From the IMG/VR virus record IMGVR_UViG_3300042922_000339, positions 1 to 45,607 of that record: a stretch of DNA of 45,607 nt. One strand, given 5' to 3'. Origin of the DNA: a virus. Positions 23,883 to 29,750 of the stretch are shown piece by piece. Made by a program: the position numbers and the translations under genes. Position 1 is the stretch's first letter. The number at the start of each line of letters is the position of its first letter. The notes beneath the pieces are model-generated. The model saw only the letters and a list, made by a program, of their open reading frames with translations, searched no databases and was not told the origin of the DNA.

Positions 23883-23911
23883 GATCGGCCGACACTTGAT
23901 TCTGGCCGATC
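23883..23911. repeat. 8-bp inverted repeat GATCGGCC/GGCCGATC
   Basis: GATCGGCC (23883-23890) and GGCCGATC (23904-23911). A second, overlapping pair CTTGAT/ATCAAG (23895-23900, 23909-23914) competes with it, so alternative folding or a protein-binding role is possible. Confidence 0.6.
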
Positions 23912-23915
23912 AAGT

Positions 23916-23954
23916 CGAAGACCCCGTGCGCACGTAGGCAACACGGGGTCTTCG
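23916..23954. terminator. 13-bp perfect hairpin
   Basis: CGAAGACCCCGTG (23916-23928) pairs with CACGGGGTCTTCG (23942-23954) around 13 bases. No strong T-run on either side, so it is terminator-like or a binding site. It lies upstream of the minus-strand gene ending at 23542. Confidence 0.55.
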
Positions 23955-23955
23955 T

Positions 23956-23997
23956 GTGTCCACCATGGCCCCTCATGTGGACGAGGGTGGTGGACAC
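23956..23997. repeat. 10-bp inverted repeat GTGTCCACCA/TGGTGGACAC
   Basis: Arms at 23956-23965 and 23988-23997, loop of 22 bases. GTGTCCAC recurs at 24197-24204, just before the next gene, which suggests a protein-binding sequence, possibly for integrase arms or excisionase. Confidence 0.5.
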
Positions 23998-24020
23998 GAG
24001 TTCTGGCCTGTACTGTCGTT

Positions 24021-24105
24021 GCAGGTCAGCAGGGGTGGAGGTGCGGGGAATCGAACCCCGAACGCGACGAGTAGTGCGACGTGCTGAAAACCCTGCCTGA
24101 CCTGC
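24021..24105. other. Candidate phage attachment site (attP)
   Basis: On the minus strand 24060-24036 reads as a tRNA 3' end: T-stem CGGGG, loop TTCGATT, stem CCCCG, acceptor strand CACCTCC, discriminator A. No matching 5' half (GGAGGTG) or anticodon arm exists here, so it is a fragment, as expected for an attP core matching a host tRNA or tmRNA 3' end. It is enclosed by GCAGGTCAGCAGGG (24021-24034) and CCCTGCCTGACCTGC (24091-24105), inverted repeats with one bulge. Integrase lies 770 bases downstream. Confidence 0.7.
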
Positions 24106-24146
24106 GAAAACACCGATCTACGCCCGAATCACCCGCGGTGCCCTAT

Positions 24147-24173
24147 GGATACTTAGGTATCCGATCAGGTATC
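24147..24173. promoter_or_regulatory. Putative repressor operator: GGATAC-N4-GTATCC plus AGGTATC repeat
   Basis: A palindrome GGATAC TTAG GTATCC (24147-24162), with AGGTATC occurring at 24155-24161 and again at 24167-24173. The same GGATAC half-site flanks the early promoter at 26690-26756, so both are likely bound by the phage repressor. TATCGT (24170-24175), identical to the early -10, may be a -10 here. Confidence 0.55.
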
Positions 24174-24227
24174 GTTATGGGTGACGCTGTGGACGGTGTC
24201 CACGAACAGACCAAGGGAGATCCAGTG

Positions 24228-24551
24228 ATGAGTGCCGTTCAGGATGCGCGGTGGCGCGAGCACCTCGCCACAAAGCGCAGCAGTCGCCAGGCGCGCCGGA
24301 GCTCGTTCGACGCAGGCTTCCTTGCGGGCCGAGAGGCGCGGAGCGTGTCGACCCCTGAGGAACTTGCCGCCCTCCCCGTTGGGAGCGTCGTTCTGCTCGG
24401 GAGCGGGCAAGCGTTCGTCCGGACCGACGCCTTCCGCGACGGCATGGACTGGCAGGCGCCCGGAGACACCGACTACTGGGGCCCAGCAGCCGTGCTTGCC
24501 GAGCACCCCGACGCACCCGCCCGCGTGCTGTACGAGGGGCCGGTCCGATGA
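24228..24551 (+). CDS. Unknown protein, PARVLYE family
   Basis: 107 residues from ATG 24228, chosen for AAGGGAGA seven bases upstream rather than more distal in-frame starts. Basic helical N-terminus, then STPEELAALPVGSVVLLGSG and a closing PARVLYEGP. The same pattern appears in the proteins at 41513-41848 and 43714-43932, so these three form a family. A small beta-barrel-like domain is likely. Function unknown. Lies under a putative operator and before integrase. Confidence 0.7.
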   Translation: MSAVQDARWREHLATKRSSRQARRSSFDAGFLAGREARSVSTPEELAALPVGSVVLLGSGQAFVRTDAFRDGMDWQAPGDTDYWGPAAVLAEHPDAPARVLYEGPVR

Positions 24552-24871
24552 GCGACGACGAGCAGTTCTGTTCCCGTTGCTTCGCGGGCGTCGAGTCCGA
24601 CGAGCACCACACCAAGTGTGTGATTACCAGGTGGGCCGACGACGGTTGGTCAGCCCCTGCGACCGCCCCCACGTGGGCCGAGCACCGGGGGCCGAAGCGC
24701 GCGTGGGCCCCCATGGGATTCGTCTTCGTCCGCTCCACTCCACTCCGCGAGGGATGGGTCCGAGAGGGATGGATTGACACCCATCGCGGCGACTACGTCG
24801 AGCGATGGGTGGACCCCGTCGGCGAGTGGCCCGCCGGGTGGATCGACGCTGACCAGCCCGAGGCATCCTGA
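24548..24871 (+). CDS. Unknown protein with zinc-finger-like N-terminus
   Basis: 107 residues, start overlapping the previous stop (ATGA). CSRCFAGVESDEHHTKC gives a C-x2-C...H-H-x2-C pattern. The rest is Trp-rich (EGWVREGWIDTHRGDYVERW). It ends one base before the integrase start, so it may be translated together with integrase. Too different from known excisionases to name. Confidence 0.65.
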   Translation: MSDDEQFCSRCFAGVESDEHHTKCVITRWADDGWSAPATAPTWAEHRGPKRAWAPMGFVFVRSTPLREGWVREGWIDTHRGDYVERWVDPVGEWPAGWIDADQPEAS

Positions 24872-24872
24872 C

Positions 24873-25994
24873 GTGGCGTCCATCCGTCACCGCACCACAT
24901 CCAAGGGCACGGTCATGTGGCAGGTGCGGTACAGGGACAACGACATCTCCCGCTCCGAGACGTTCGACACCCGGGAAGCCGCCGAGACGTTCAAGCGCCT
25001 GGTCGACGACCTCGGACACGTCGAGGCCCTCACGATCCTCCGTGAACGTGAGGGCAACACGTCGCACACCCCGAACGTGCGGGACTGGTGCACCGAACAC
25101 ATCGACACCCTCACCGGAGTCACCAACGGCACCCGGGACCGCTACCGTCGCGTCGTCGCCACCAAGCTCGGAACCCTCGCCCACCTACCCATCGACGCCG
25201 TCACACCCGCCAGCATCGCCCGCTGGGTCAACGGCCTCGAAGCACGCGGCATGTCCGGGAAGACCATCGCGAACCATCACGGCTTCCTGTCCGCCGCGTT
25301 CAAGTCGGCGGTGCGCGCAGGGTTGATCCCGGCGAACCCGTGCGAAGGGACGCGCATCCCGAAGACCGAACGCCAAGAGATGGTGTTCCTCACGCACGAC
25401 GAGTTCACCGTGCTCCTCACCCACATCCGGCCCGACGCACAACCCATGGTCGCGTGCATGCCCGCCACAGGGCTCCGCTTCGGAGAGCTCACCGCCTTGC
25501 AGGTTCGCGACATCGACCTCTTGAACGGGTCACTCACCGTGTCCCGCTCATGGAAGTACACCGAGAACAGTGAAATGGTCCTCGGCGCACCCAAGACGAA
25601 GCGGTCACGCCGCACGATCTACGTCCCCGGGCAGGTGCTCGCGATCCTCGAGCACGCCTGCGCCGGCAAGACACCTGAGGCGTTCGTCTTCACCAACCAG
25701 GCCGGGGCGCCCTGGACCCGCTCCCGGTTCCACGAGGGCGTGTGGCAGCCCGCCGTACGCGCCGCCCTCCCGACCCTGCGGAAGAAGCCCCGCGTCCACG
25801 ACATGCGCCACACCTGCGCCGCCTGGCTACTCCGCGCCGGGGCATCCATGTACACCGTGCAAAAGTACCTCGGCCACGAGTCCTACTCCACAACCGCCAA
25901 CGTCTACGCCCACATGGAACCCGCCGAAATGCGACGCGCCGCAGACGCCATGACCGCCGCCATCGGCGGGGCGCTGCCAGCAATCGAACCCTGA
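24873..25994 (+). CDS. int: Tyrosine integrase
   Basis: 373 residues from GTG 24873. N-terminal AP2-like arm-binding part (RHRTTSKGTVMWQVRYRDND), SAM-like core-binding domain with LGTLAHLPIDAVTPASIARW, then the catalytic domain with R202 (ATGLRFGELTAL), H309-x2-R312 (HDMRHTCAAW), H335 (LGHES) and Y345 (ANVYAH). All five main residues are present, so it should be active. It inserts the phage at a host tRNA-like site; the attP candidate is upstream at 24021-24105. Codon use is strongly C-ending. Confidence 0.95.
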   Translation: MASIRHRTTSKGTVMWQVRYRDNDISRSETFDTREAAETFKRLVDDLGHVEALTILREREGNTSHTPNVRDWCTEHIDTLTGVTNGTRDRYRRVVATKLGTLAHLPIDAVTPASIARWVNGLEARGMSGKTIANHHGFLSAAFKSAVRAGLIPANPCEGTRIPKTERQEMVFLTHDEFTVLLTHIRPDAQPMVACMPATGLRFGELTALQVRDIDLLNGSLTVSRSWKYTENSEMVLGAPKTKRSRRTIYVPGQVLAILEHACAGKTPEAFVFTNQAGAPWTRSRFHEGVWQPAVRAALPTLRKKPRVHDMRHTCAAWLLRAGASMYTVQKYLGHESYSTTANVYAHMEPAEMRRAADAMTAAIGGALPAIEP

Positions 25995-26005
25995 GCCAAC
26001 ATAGA

Positions 26006-26048
26006 AGAGCGGCCCCTCATCCAGTGCAGTTGGGTGGGGGGCCGCTTT
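26006..26048. terminator. Bidirectional terminator between int and immunity genes
   Basis: AGCGGCCCC (26008-26016) pairs with GGGGCCGCT (26038-26046), extended by wobble pairs, followed by TTTAGTAGTT. It separates convergent integrase (ends 25994) and minus-strand immunity genes (end 26061). Confidence 0.82.
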
Positions 26049-26060
26049 AGTAGTTGGGTC

Positions 26061-26294
26061 TCACGGGAGCAGACTCGCCCCCTCAACACCCAGCAGCAAC
26101 GACACACGAAACACGTCGTTAACTGACCACTCGCCGCACCCGGCGAGCTTGCACAGTGCATCCGGGTACTCCGTCACCAGAGCAGCCGCCAGCATGTCAA
26201 CGCTCACACCAGCCGCAACCATCGCGGCCTGCACTCGCTCCGACACCACCCGGTCCACATTGACCGCTTCGAGTGCCGTTACCACACTTGCCAT
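26061..26294 (-). CDS. Small XRE/Cro-like DNA-binding protein
   Basis: 77 residues from ATG 26294-26292 with GGGGGAAAG upstream. The spacing RVQAAMVAAGVSVDMLAAAL, then WSVNDVFRVSLLLGVEGASL matches the small XRE helix-turn-helix fold (G-V-S..LA...W....V...LGV). It lies 82 bases downstream of the other HTH gene on the same strand and is probably cotranscribed. Likely part of the immunity switch. Confidence 0.6.
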   Translation of the reverse strand: MASVVTALEAVNVDRVVSERVQAAMVAAGVSVDMLAAALVTEYPDALCKLAGCGEWSVNDVFRVSLLLGVEGASLLP

Positions 26295-26376
26295 CTTTCC
26301 CCCGATCTGCCACGCCGTCCCCGCGTGGTCGTGAGCCAGATCATAGGCACACGGCACTGACACGGGGGAAGCGCTA

Positions 26377-26625
26377 TCACAACCGCTCGGCCGCCTTTGA
26401 CCAGATTTCACCCGGCGTCATGTTCAGCGCCAACGCGATCAGCGTCAGCACGCGAACCGTGATGTCCCGGTCGCCAGCGAAGTAGCGCTTGAGGCTCACC
26501 GCGGGGATGCCCGTCGCCTCAACCAGGGTCGGGTACGTCAGCTTCTGCGCCGCCTTCTCGGCGCGCAACACCGCCGCGATAGCAGCGTTCATTGAGTCTG
26601 CCGGCGCCTGCTCGTTGGTAGTCAC
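26377..26625 (-). CDS. Repressor-like XRE-family protein
   Basis: 82 residues from GTG 26625-26623; ATG 26592 is an alternative. HTH core TYPTLVEATGIPAVSLKRYF, then AGDRDITVRVLTLIALALNM and PGEIWSKAAE, the standard XRE arrangement. AGGGG abuts the GTG too closely for a normal ribosome-binding site, so a leaderless message is likely. First gene of the leftward immunity transcript and closest to the operator cluster; best candidate for the immunity repressor. It is short, with no dimerisation or cleavage domain visible. Confidence 0.72.
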   Translation of the reverse strand: MTTNEQAPADSMNAAIAAVLRAEKAAQKLTYPTLVEATGIPAVSLKRYFAGDRDITVRVLTLIALALNMTPGEIWSKAAERL

Positions 26626-26632
26626 ACCCCTA

Positions 26633-26661
26633 ATGATGCAGGTCGCGCCAGTTCGTGACGA
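26633..26661 (-). promoter_or_regulatory. Possible leaderless promoter of the repressor gene
   Basis: Minus strand TCGTCA (26661-26656), 17-base spacer, CATCAT (26638-26633), seven bases before GTG 26625. Four of six matches in each hexamer; weak but correctly spaced. Confidence 0.4.
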
Positions 26662-26689
26662 CCCCGTGCGGGTGAAAACGACTCCGACC

Positions 26690-26756
26690 GGATACGAAGG
26701 TACTTGCGCGGACACCGTGTGGGGTCTATCGTCTCCGTATGGATACCGACGGATCC
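26690..26756. promoter_or_regulatory. Operator cluster at the early promoter
   Basis: GGATAC half-sites at 26690-26695 (GGATACGAAGGTACTT) and 26741-26746 (GGATACCGACGGATCC) flank the early promoter and resemble the full palindrome at 24147-24162. The first overlaps the -35 region and the second covers the start codon region, ideal for repression. Confidence 0.55.
26704..26732 (+). promoter_or_regulatory. Rightward early promoter, leaderless
   Basis: TTGCGC (26704-26709), exactly 17 bases, TATCGT (26727-26732), then six bases to ATG 26739. Start of transcription should coincide with the ATG. Likely the main early promoter, opposed by the divergent repressor. Confidence 0.7.
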
Positions 26757-26882
26757 ACGGCGAAGGTCATAGCGGACCTCGCATCTGACCCGGACAACAC
26801 CACGGTCAACCAGCTCGCGTCGGCGGCAGCGGAGTACGGCTTCGACCCCCTCGCAGTTCTGGACCAGGCCTCCACGGTCTGA
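26739..26882 (+). CDS. First early gene, small unknown protein
   Basis: 47 residues from ATG 26739, no ribosome-binding site, consistent with a leaderless mRNA. Acidic and helical: KVIADLASDPDNTTVNQLAS, then GFDPLAVLDQ. Position opposite the repressor is that of Cro, but no HTH is evident in so short a protein. Overlooked easily because of its size. Confidence 0.6.
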   Translation: MDTDGSTAKVIADLASDPDNTTVNQLASAAAEYGFDPLAVLDQASTV

Positions 26883-27169
26883 CCCTTCCAGCCCGTGCAG
26901 CATCGCGCCCCTCACCGACCGGGCGCACGGGCGCAGCAGGACCGGTGGACAGGCAGCTTCCCCGTTGGGCGGCTTACCGGTTCGGACTCGTGAACAAGAG
27001 CAGGGCTACCCGGACAGGTCACGAGGCCGCGGGGACATCGCCACCGACGAGTGCAAGAGCGGCCCTGGGGGAGGCATCCCACCCATGCGTGATGTGCAAC
27101 GGCTACCCCGCAAGCAGTTGGGCGGCAGGCCGGAAGGGCGCCAGTCAAAACGGCCCTCGTCACGCACCG

Positions 27170-27252
27170 CCGCCACTGGTGGAACAGCAGACACGCGTGG
27201 CTCAAACCCACGTGCCCTCACGGGCGTCCGGGTGCGAATCCCGGGTGGCGGA
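27170..27252 (+). tRNA. tRNA-Leu (anticodon CAA)
   Basis: Acceptor CCGCCAC (27170-27176) pairs fully with GTGGCGG (27245-27251); discriminator A at 27252. D-stem GTG/CAC; anticodon stem CGTGG/CCACG with loop CTCAAAC (anticodon CAA at 27203-27205); class II variable arm GCCC-TCAC-GGGC; T-stem CCGGG/CCCGG. The T-loop is TGCGAAT instead of TTCGAAT. CCA is not encoded. It would read UUG, a codon used in the T/G-ending late genes. Confidence 0.85.
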
Positions 27253-27258
27253 CGTGCA

Positions 27259-27308
27259 GGTACGGGGAGGCAGGACGGGTCCACCCGGGCCGAACCCCTC
27301 CCCGTGCC
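27259..27308 (+). terminator. Long hairpin after tRNA-Leu
   Basis: GGTACGGGGAGG (27259-27270) pairs with CCTCCCCGTGCC (27297-27308), with one T-G wobble, and an inner CGGG/CCCG. No T-run. May define the tRNA 3' end for processing or attenuate early transcription. Confidence 0.55.
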
Positions 27309-27343
27309 AAACCCAAACCCCAACCACGACCCCAGGAGGCGCC

Positions 27344-27559
27344 GTGACTGACCTGTTCACCGCAGCCGAGTTCGCCCAGCGCATCGGCATGTCCGAGGAC
27401 TGGGTTCGCCGCAACGCGAAGCAGCTTCACCACCACCGCATCGGACGCCTTCTCCGGTTCTCGGAGGACAGCGTCAACGACTTCAAGACCCGCACGGCCG
27501 TGTCTGCGGCCGACCCTATGCGGCGGACGTCGAGGTCTGCCGCGACACGAAGGAAGTGA
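27344..27559 (+). CDS. Excisionase-like HTH protein
   Basis: 71 residues from GTG 27344 with AGGAGG upstream. Winged-helix signature of the HTH_17/excisionase group: LFTAAEFAQRIGMSEDWVRR, then HHHRIGRLLRFSEDSVNDF. Basic tail. Such proteins bend att DNA and direct integrase to excise, or act as MerR-like regulators. First conventional early gene after the leader, matching other temperate actinophages. Confidence 0.78.
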   Translation: MTDLFTAAEFAQRIGMSEDWVRRNAKQLHHHRIGRLLRFSEDSVNDFKTRTAVSAADPMRRTSRSAATRRK

Positions 27560-27564
27560 CAGTC

Positions 27565-27735
27565 ATGTTCCGCAAGTTCTTGGTGTGGTTGAACGGTGGC
27601 GAGCTGGACTCGCACACGGAGCCGCCGTCGCGTTTGGACGTGGCGGATGGTGTGGGGGCGGAGTTCAAGCCGTGGCGTGAGGGGCTGGTTGAGCCTTCCG
27701 CCGACCCGTGGTTCGACGGGTGGTCGGCACTGTGA
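27565..27735 (+). CDS. Unknown small protein
   Basis: 56 residues, ATG 27565 after AAGGAAG. Aromatic and acidic (MFRKFLVWLNGGELDSH, then ADPWFDGWSAL). Codons mostly T/G-ending, like the late genes. Overlaps the next start by four bases (GTGA). No family recognised. Confidence 0.6.
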   Translation: MFRKFLVWLNGGELDSHTEPPSRLDVADGVGAEFKPWREGLVEPSADPWFDGWSAL

Positions 27736-27905
27736 ACGCGGAGTCGCCGGCCCTGGTGGTGTTCGCGGTGTTGACGCTCGCGTTTGTGTTGGAGCGTGCC
27801 CGTGAGGTTGGTCGGCCGCTCCCAGTTCGGCAGCGCGTGTCAGCTCACGTGTTCATGCGTCTCCTGTTGGTGGCGCGGTGGGTGGATCGCAGGTGGGGCC
27901 GATGA
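27732..27905 (+). CDS. Small membrane protein
   Basis: 57 residues from GTG 27732. Single hydrophobic span ALVVFAVLTLAFVLERA near the N-terminus and a very basic C-terminal half (RQRVSAHVFMRLLLVARWVD), suggesting membrane insertion with the tail in the cytoplasm. Coupled to both neighbours by overlapping stop/start codons. Confidence 0.6.
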   Translation: MNAESPALVVFAVLTLAFVLERAREVGRPLPVRQRVSAHVFMRLLLVARWVDRRWGR

Positions 27906-28171
27906 GCGTCAAGATCACGGTCCAGTTCTCCGAGCGTGAGGCCGAGGCGATCCTCCGGGCGGACGGGTTCGACAACGGTTGGGGCGCCCGTAAGTCCCAG
28001 GCCACGCGCACGGCAGCCTTCAAGCTCAACGGGGCTATCATCCGCGTCCTCCGAGACCGCGACGACAAGCCTGAGCACCGCAAGGGCTCGAACGCTGAGG
28101 ACTGCCGCGCTTGCCGTGGGCGTACCGACATCGACTACCCGTTCATCTGCGACGGGGGCCCCGATGTCTGA
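27902..28171 (+). CDS. Unknown protein with CRAC motif
   Basis: 89 residues, ATG 27902. Start VKITVQFSEREAEAILRADG suggests a beta-alpha fold; the C-terminal end has DCRACRGRTDIDYPFIC, three cysteines that could bind metal. In the tight early operon. Not recognised. Confidence 0.65.
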   Translation: MSVKITVQFSEREAEAILRADGFDNGWGARKSQATRTAAFKLNGAIIRVLRDRDDKPEHRKGSNAEDCRACRGRTDIDYPFICDGGPDV

Positions 28172-28331
28172 GTCCTTCGTCGACTACTGGGACCCGTTGC
28201 ACGACCTCCGCGCCGAGCAAACGTACGCGGTCCGGCAAGAAGACCCCGACTACTGGTTCGAGCTCGCGGAACGACACGACGTTGAGGCCGCTGAGGAGTG
28301 GGCCCACAGACAGGAAAGGAAGTGGCGATGA
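28164..28331 (+). CDS. Unknown acidic protein
   Basis: 55 residues, ATG 28164, overlapping the previous gene by eight bases. Aromatic and acidic throughout (SFVDYWDPLHDLRAEQ, then DPDYWFELAERHDVEAAEE). Possibly a DNA mimic or protein partner, but this is only a composition remark. Confidence 0.6.
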   Translation: MSESFVDYWDPLHDLRAEQTYAVRQEDPDYWFELAERHDVEAAEEWAHRQERKWR

Positions 28332-28600
28332 TGCCAACCAAGTTCCGCAAGAAGCCAGTAGTGATCGAGGCCGCGCAGCACACCGGGAACGAAGACGCGT
28401 GCCGGGAGATCCACTCGTGGATGGGCATCGAGCACGGAGACGGTTCGGACAGTACGTGCCGCCAGCCGATCTTCATCGGCACTCTCGAAGGTCTCATGCA
28501 GGCCGACGTGGGCGACTGGATCATCCGCGGAGTGAAGGGCGAGTTCTACCCGTGCAAGCCTGACATCTTCACCGCGACGTACGAGGTGGTCGAGTCATGA
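28328..28600 (+). CDS. Conserved phage protein, GDWIIRG-FYPCKPDIF family
   Basis: 90 residues, ATG 28328 (ATG 28331 possible) after AGGAAG. KFRKKPVVIEAAQHTG, later VGDWIIRGVKGEFYPCKPDI, then TATYEVVE. This layout recurs across phages of many hosts, usually in early operons; no biochemical role is established to my knowledge. Compact beta fold likely. Confidence 0.75.
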   Translation: MMPTKFRKKPVVIEAAQHTGNEDACREIHSWMGIEHGDGSDSTCRQPIFIGTLEGLMQADVGDWIIRGVKGEFYPCKPDIFTATYEVVES

Positions 28601-28905
28601 GTGGCCTCGACATGCAGCGTGAGTCTCGTGCGTGGGCTGCGGCTCGCAACGTCCCCGACGACGTGCAGACCGAGCACTGGTTCCTTCACGGTGACCAGCC
28701 CATCCCCGGGTACGCCGCACACACCGAGGCCGCACTCACCCGCATCGCCGACAACAGCATCGTCAACCTCGACGCACGCGAACAAGCGATGGGCGACCTG
28801 TTGGAGTCCCTCGCGCACCTGTTCGACGACACCGACCCCACGCCCCAGTCGATGCGGCTCACGGCTGCACGACGCGCGTGGCAGGCATGGAAGGCAACGA
28901 CATGA
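28597..28905 (+). CDS. Unknown protein
   Basis: 102 residues, ATG overlapping the previous stop. Mostly helical and acidic: SRAWAAARNVPDDVQTEHWF, then NLDAREQAMGDLLESLAHLF. Basic C-terminal helix. No motif. Confidence 0.65.
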   Translation: MSGLDMQRESRAWAAARNVPDDVQTEHWFLHGDQPIPGYAAHTEAALTRIADNSIVNLDAREQAMGDLLESLAHLFDDTDPTPQSMRLTAARRAWQAWKATT

Positions 28906-29126
28906 AGAAGAAGCAGACCGCTCGGGACCTCGTCGGTAAGCACGGCATCCTGTTCAAGATCCCGTCCGCCTCTATCGCGACCTACCGACTCGACGGCGCA
29001 GTCAAGCGCGACTTGCCGGTCGAGCACGTGAACCTCTTCCTGACCATCGTCAAGCCCGAGGTGCGCGAGAAGAAGTTCGCTATGGATGTCAAGCCGGGCA
29101 CTCGGGTTGTGGTGGTCGAGTCATGA
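28902..29126 (+). CDS. Unknown basic protein
   Basis: 74 residues, ATG 28902 (ATGA overlap). Begins MKKKQTARDLVGKHGILFKI and ends in a beta-like DVKPGTRVVVVES. Positively charged; nucleic-acid binding is possible but not shown by a motif. Confidence 0.6.
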   Translation: MKKKQTARDLVGKHGILFKIPSASIATYRLDGAVKRDLPVEHVNLFLTIVKPEVREKKFAMDVKPGTRVVVVES

Positions 29127-29338
29127 GGTGGCGTTCGAACACGCAGGCCGAATACGAGGCCGCTGAACAGGAACTCGCCCGACGCACCGATGACCTCCTC
29201 ATCGCCTCGGACGCGCACTGCAACGACCCCGGCGACCCGAACATGTGCCCGCACGAGTGGGCGTCCTACACGCGCATGCACGACGCGCACCGCGCCTACG
29301 TGGACGCGGCCACACACCTCAGCAGGCTCCGACCATGA
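29123..29338 (+). CDS. Unknown helical protein
   Basis: 71 residues. Two helices (TQAEYEAAEQELARRTDDLL and ASYTRMHDAHRAYVDAATHL) joined by a loop with HCNDPGDPNMCPHEW, a Cys/His cluster. Helical-hairpin architecture. Function unknown. Confidence 0.6.
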   Translation: MRWRSNTQAEYEAAEQELARRTDDLLIASDAHCNDPGDPNMCPHEWASYTRMHDAHRAYVDAATHLSRLRP

Positions 29339-29463
29339 ACCCATTTCTGCTGTACTCGCTCGCGTTCGTCGGAGTGGCCGTCCTACTCGGGGCGGCCTTC
29401 TTGTTTCTGCTCGAGGGCGTCGAACGCCTCCTCGACTGGTGGGACCACAGGCATGACCGCTGA
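29335..29463 (+). CDS. Membrane micro-protein
   Basis: 42 residues, ATG 29335, ATGA overlap. Nearly all one hydrophobic span (LLYSLAFVGVAVLLGAAFLF), then a charged amphipathic end ERLLDWWDHRHDR. Could regulate a membrane process or lysis timing; unknown. Confidence 0.55.
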   Translation: MNPFLLYSLAFVGVAVLLGAAFLFLLEGVERLLDWWDHRHDR

Positions 29464-29596
29464 CAGCCACTGCCCCACATGCAAGAAGCCCCGCCCCACC
29501 CGACCAGTACCCCACTGCAACAACACCAACTGCACCTGGTGGCGCTGCACCTGCTCAACCACCAACTCCCCCACCGGCAACCACCTGAAAGGCTGA
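29453..29596 (+). CDS. Cysteine-rich mini-protein
   Basis: 47 residues, ATG 29453, overlapping the previous gene by 11 bases. Cysteines: CPTC near the start, then C, C, and CTC, with histidines (SHCPTCKKPRPTRPVPHC). A zinc-ribbon-like mini-protein. Codon pattern matches its neighbours, and it exactly fills the gap to the next gene. Confidence 0.5.
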   Translation: MTADSHCPTCKKPRPTRPVPHCNNTNCTWWRCTCSTTNSPTGNHLKG

Positions 29597-29599
29597 CCA

Positions 29600-29746
29600 A
29601 TGCTCAACACCACCCAGCCCGTGCACCCCTACAAGCTCGGCGAGACCGAGGAGAACGAGACGATCGAGGTCCTCCCCGCCGAGGAGCCCCTGTCCGTCCC
29701 CACGCCCGAGGTTGTTCCCGCGCAGCCCGAGCCCGTGCCGGCGTGA
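29600..29746 (+). CDS. Small acidic Pro/Glu-rich protein
   Basis: 48 residues, ATG 29600. Low complexity, acidic: GETEENETIEVLPAEEPLSV, then a Pro-Val-rich tail. Likely disordered. In line with the operon between two supported genes. Confidence 0.5.
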   Translation: MLNTTQPVHPYKLGETEENETIEVLPAEEPLSVPTPEVVPAQPEPVPA

Positions 29747-29750
29747 CCGC

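Larger units (their letters stand above)
23839..24227. other. Gene-free, palindrome-rich attP region
   Basis: 389 bases with no convincing gene. It holds, in order, an 8-bp palindrome, a 13-bp hairpin, a 10-bp inverted repeat, a long inverted repeat enclosing a tRNA-like T-arm, and repeated GGTATC boxes. Each is listed separately. Confidence 0.8.
26883..27343 (+). other. Protein-gene-free early leader with tRNA-Leu
   Basis: 461 bases. A reading frame runs through it but has no ribosome-binding site and crosses the tRNA, so I reject it. Contents are an inverted repeat GCCCGTG/CACGGGC near 26890-26935, tRNA-Leu and a long hairpin. Confidence 0.7.

Noticed and set aside
24036-24117. Full minus-strand tRNA
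   Set aside because: T-arm and acceptor 3' strand are present but no matching 5' acceptor, D-arm or anticodon stem; read as an attP core instead.
26061-26625. Toxin-antitoxin pair
   Set aside because: Both products look like XRE DNA-binding proteins and sit in the immunity position; no toxin fold seen.
26945-27343. Possible N-terminal extension of the excisionase-like gene
   Set aside because: No ribosome-binding site, crosses a perfect tRNA-Leu, composition unlike a protein; GTG 27344 has AGGAGG.
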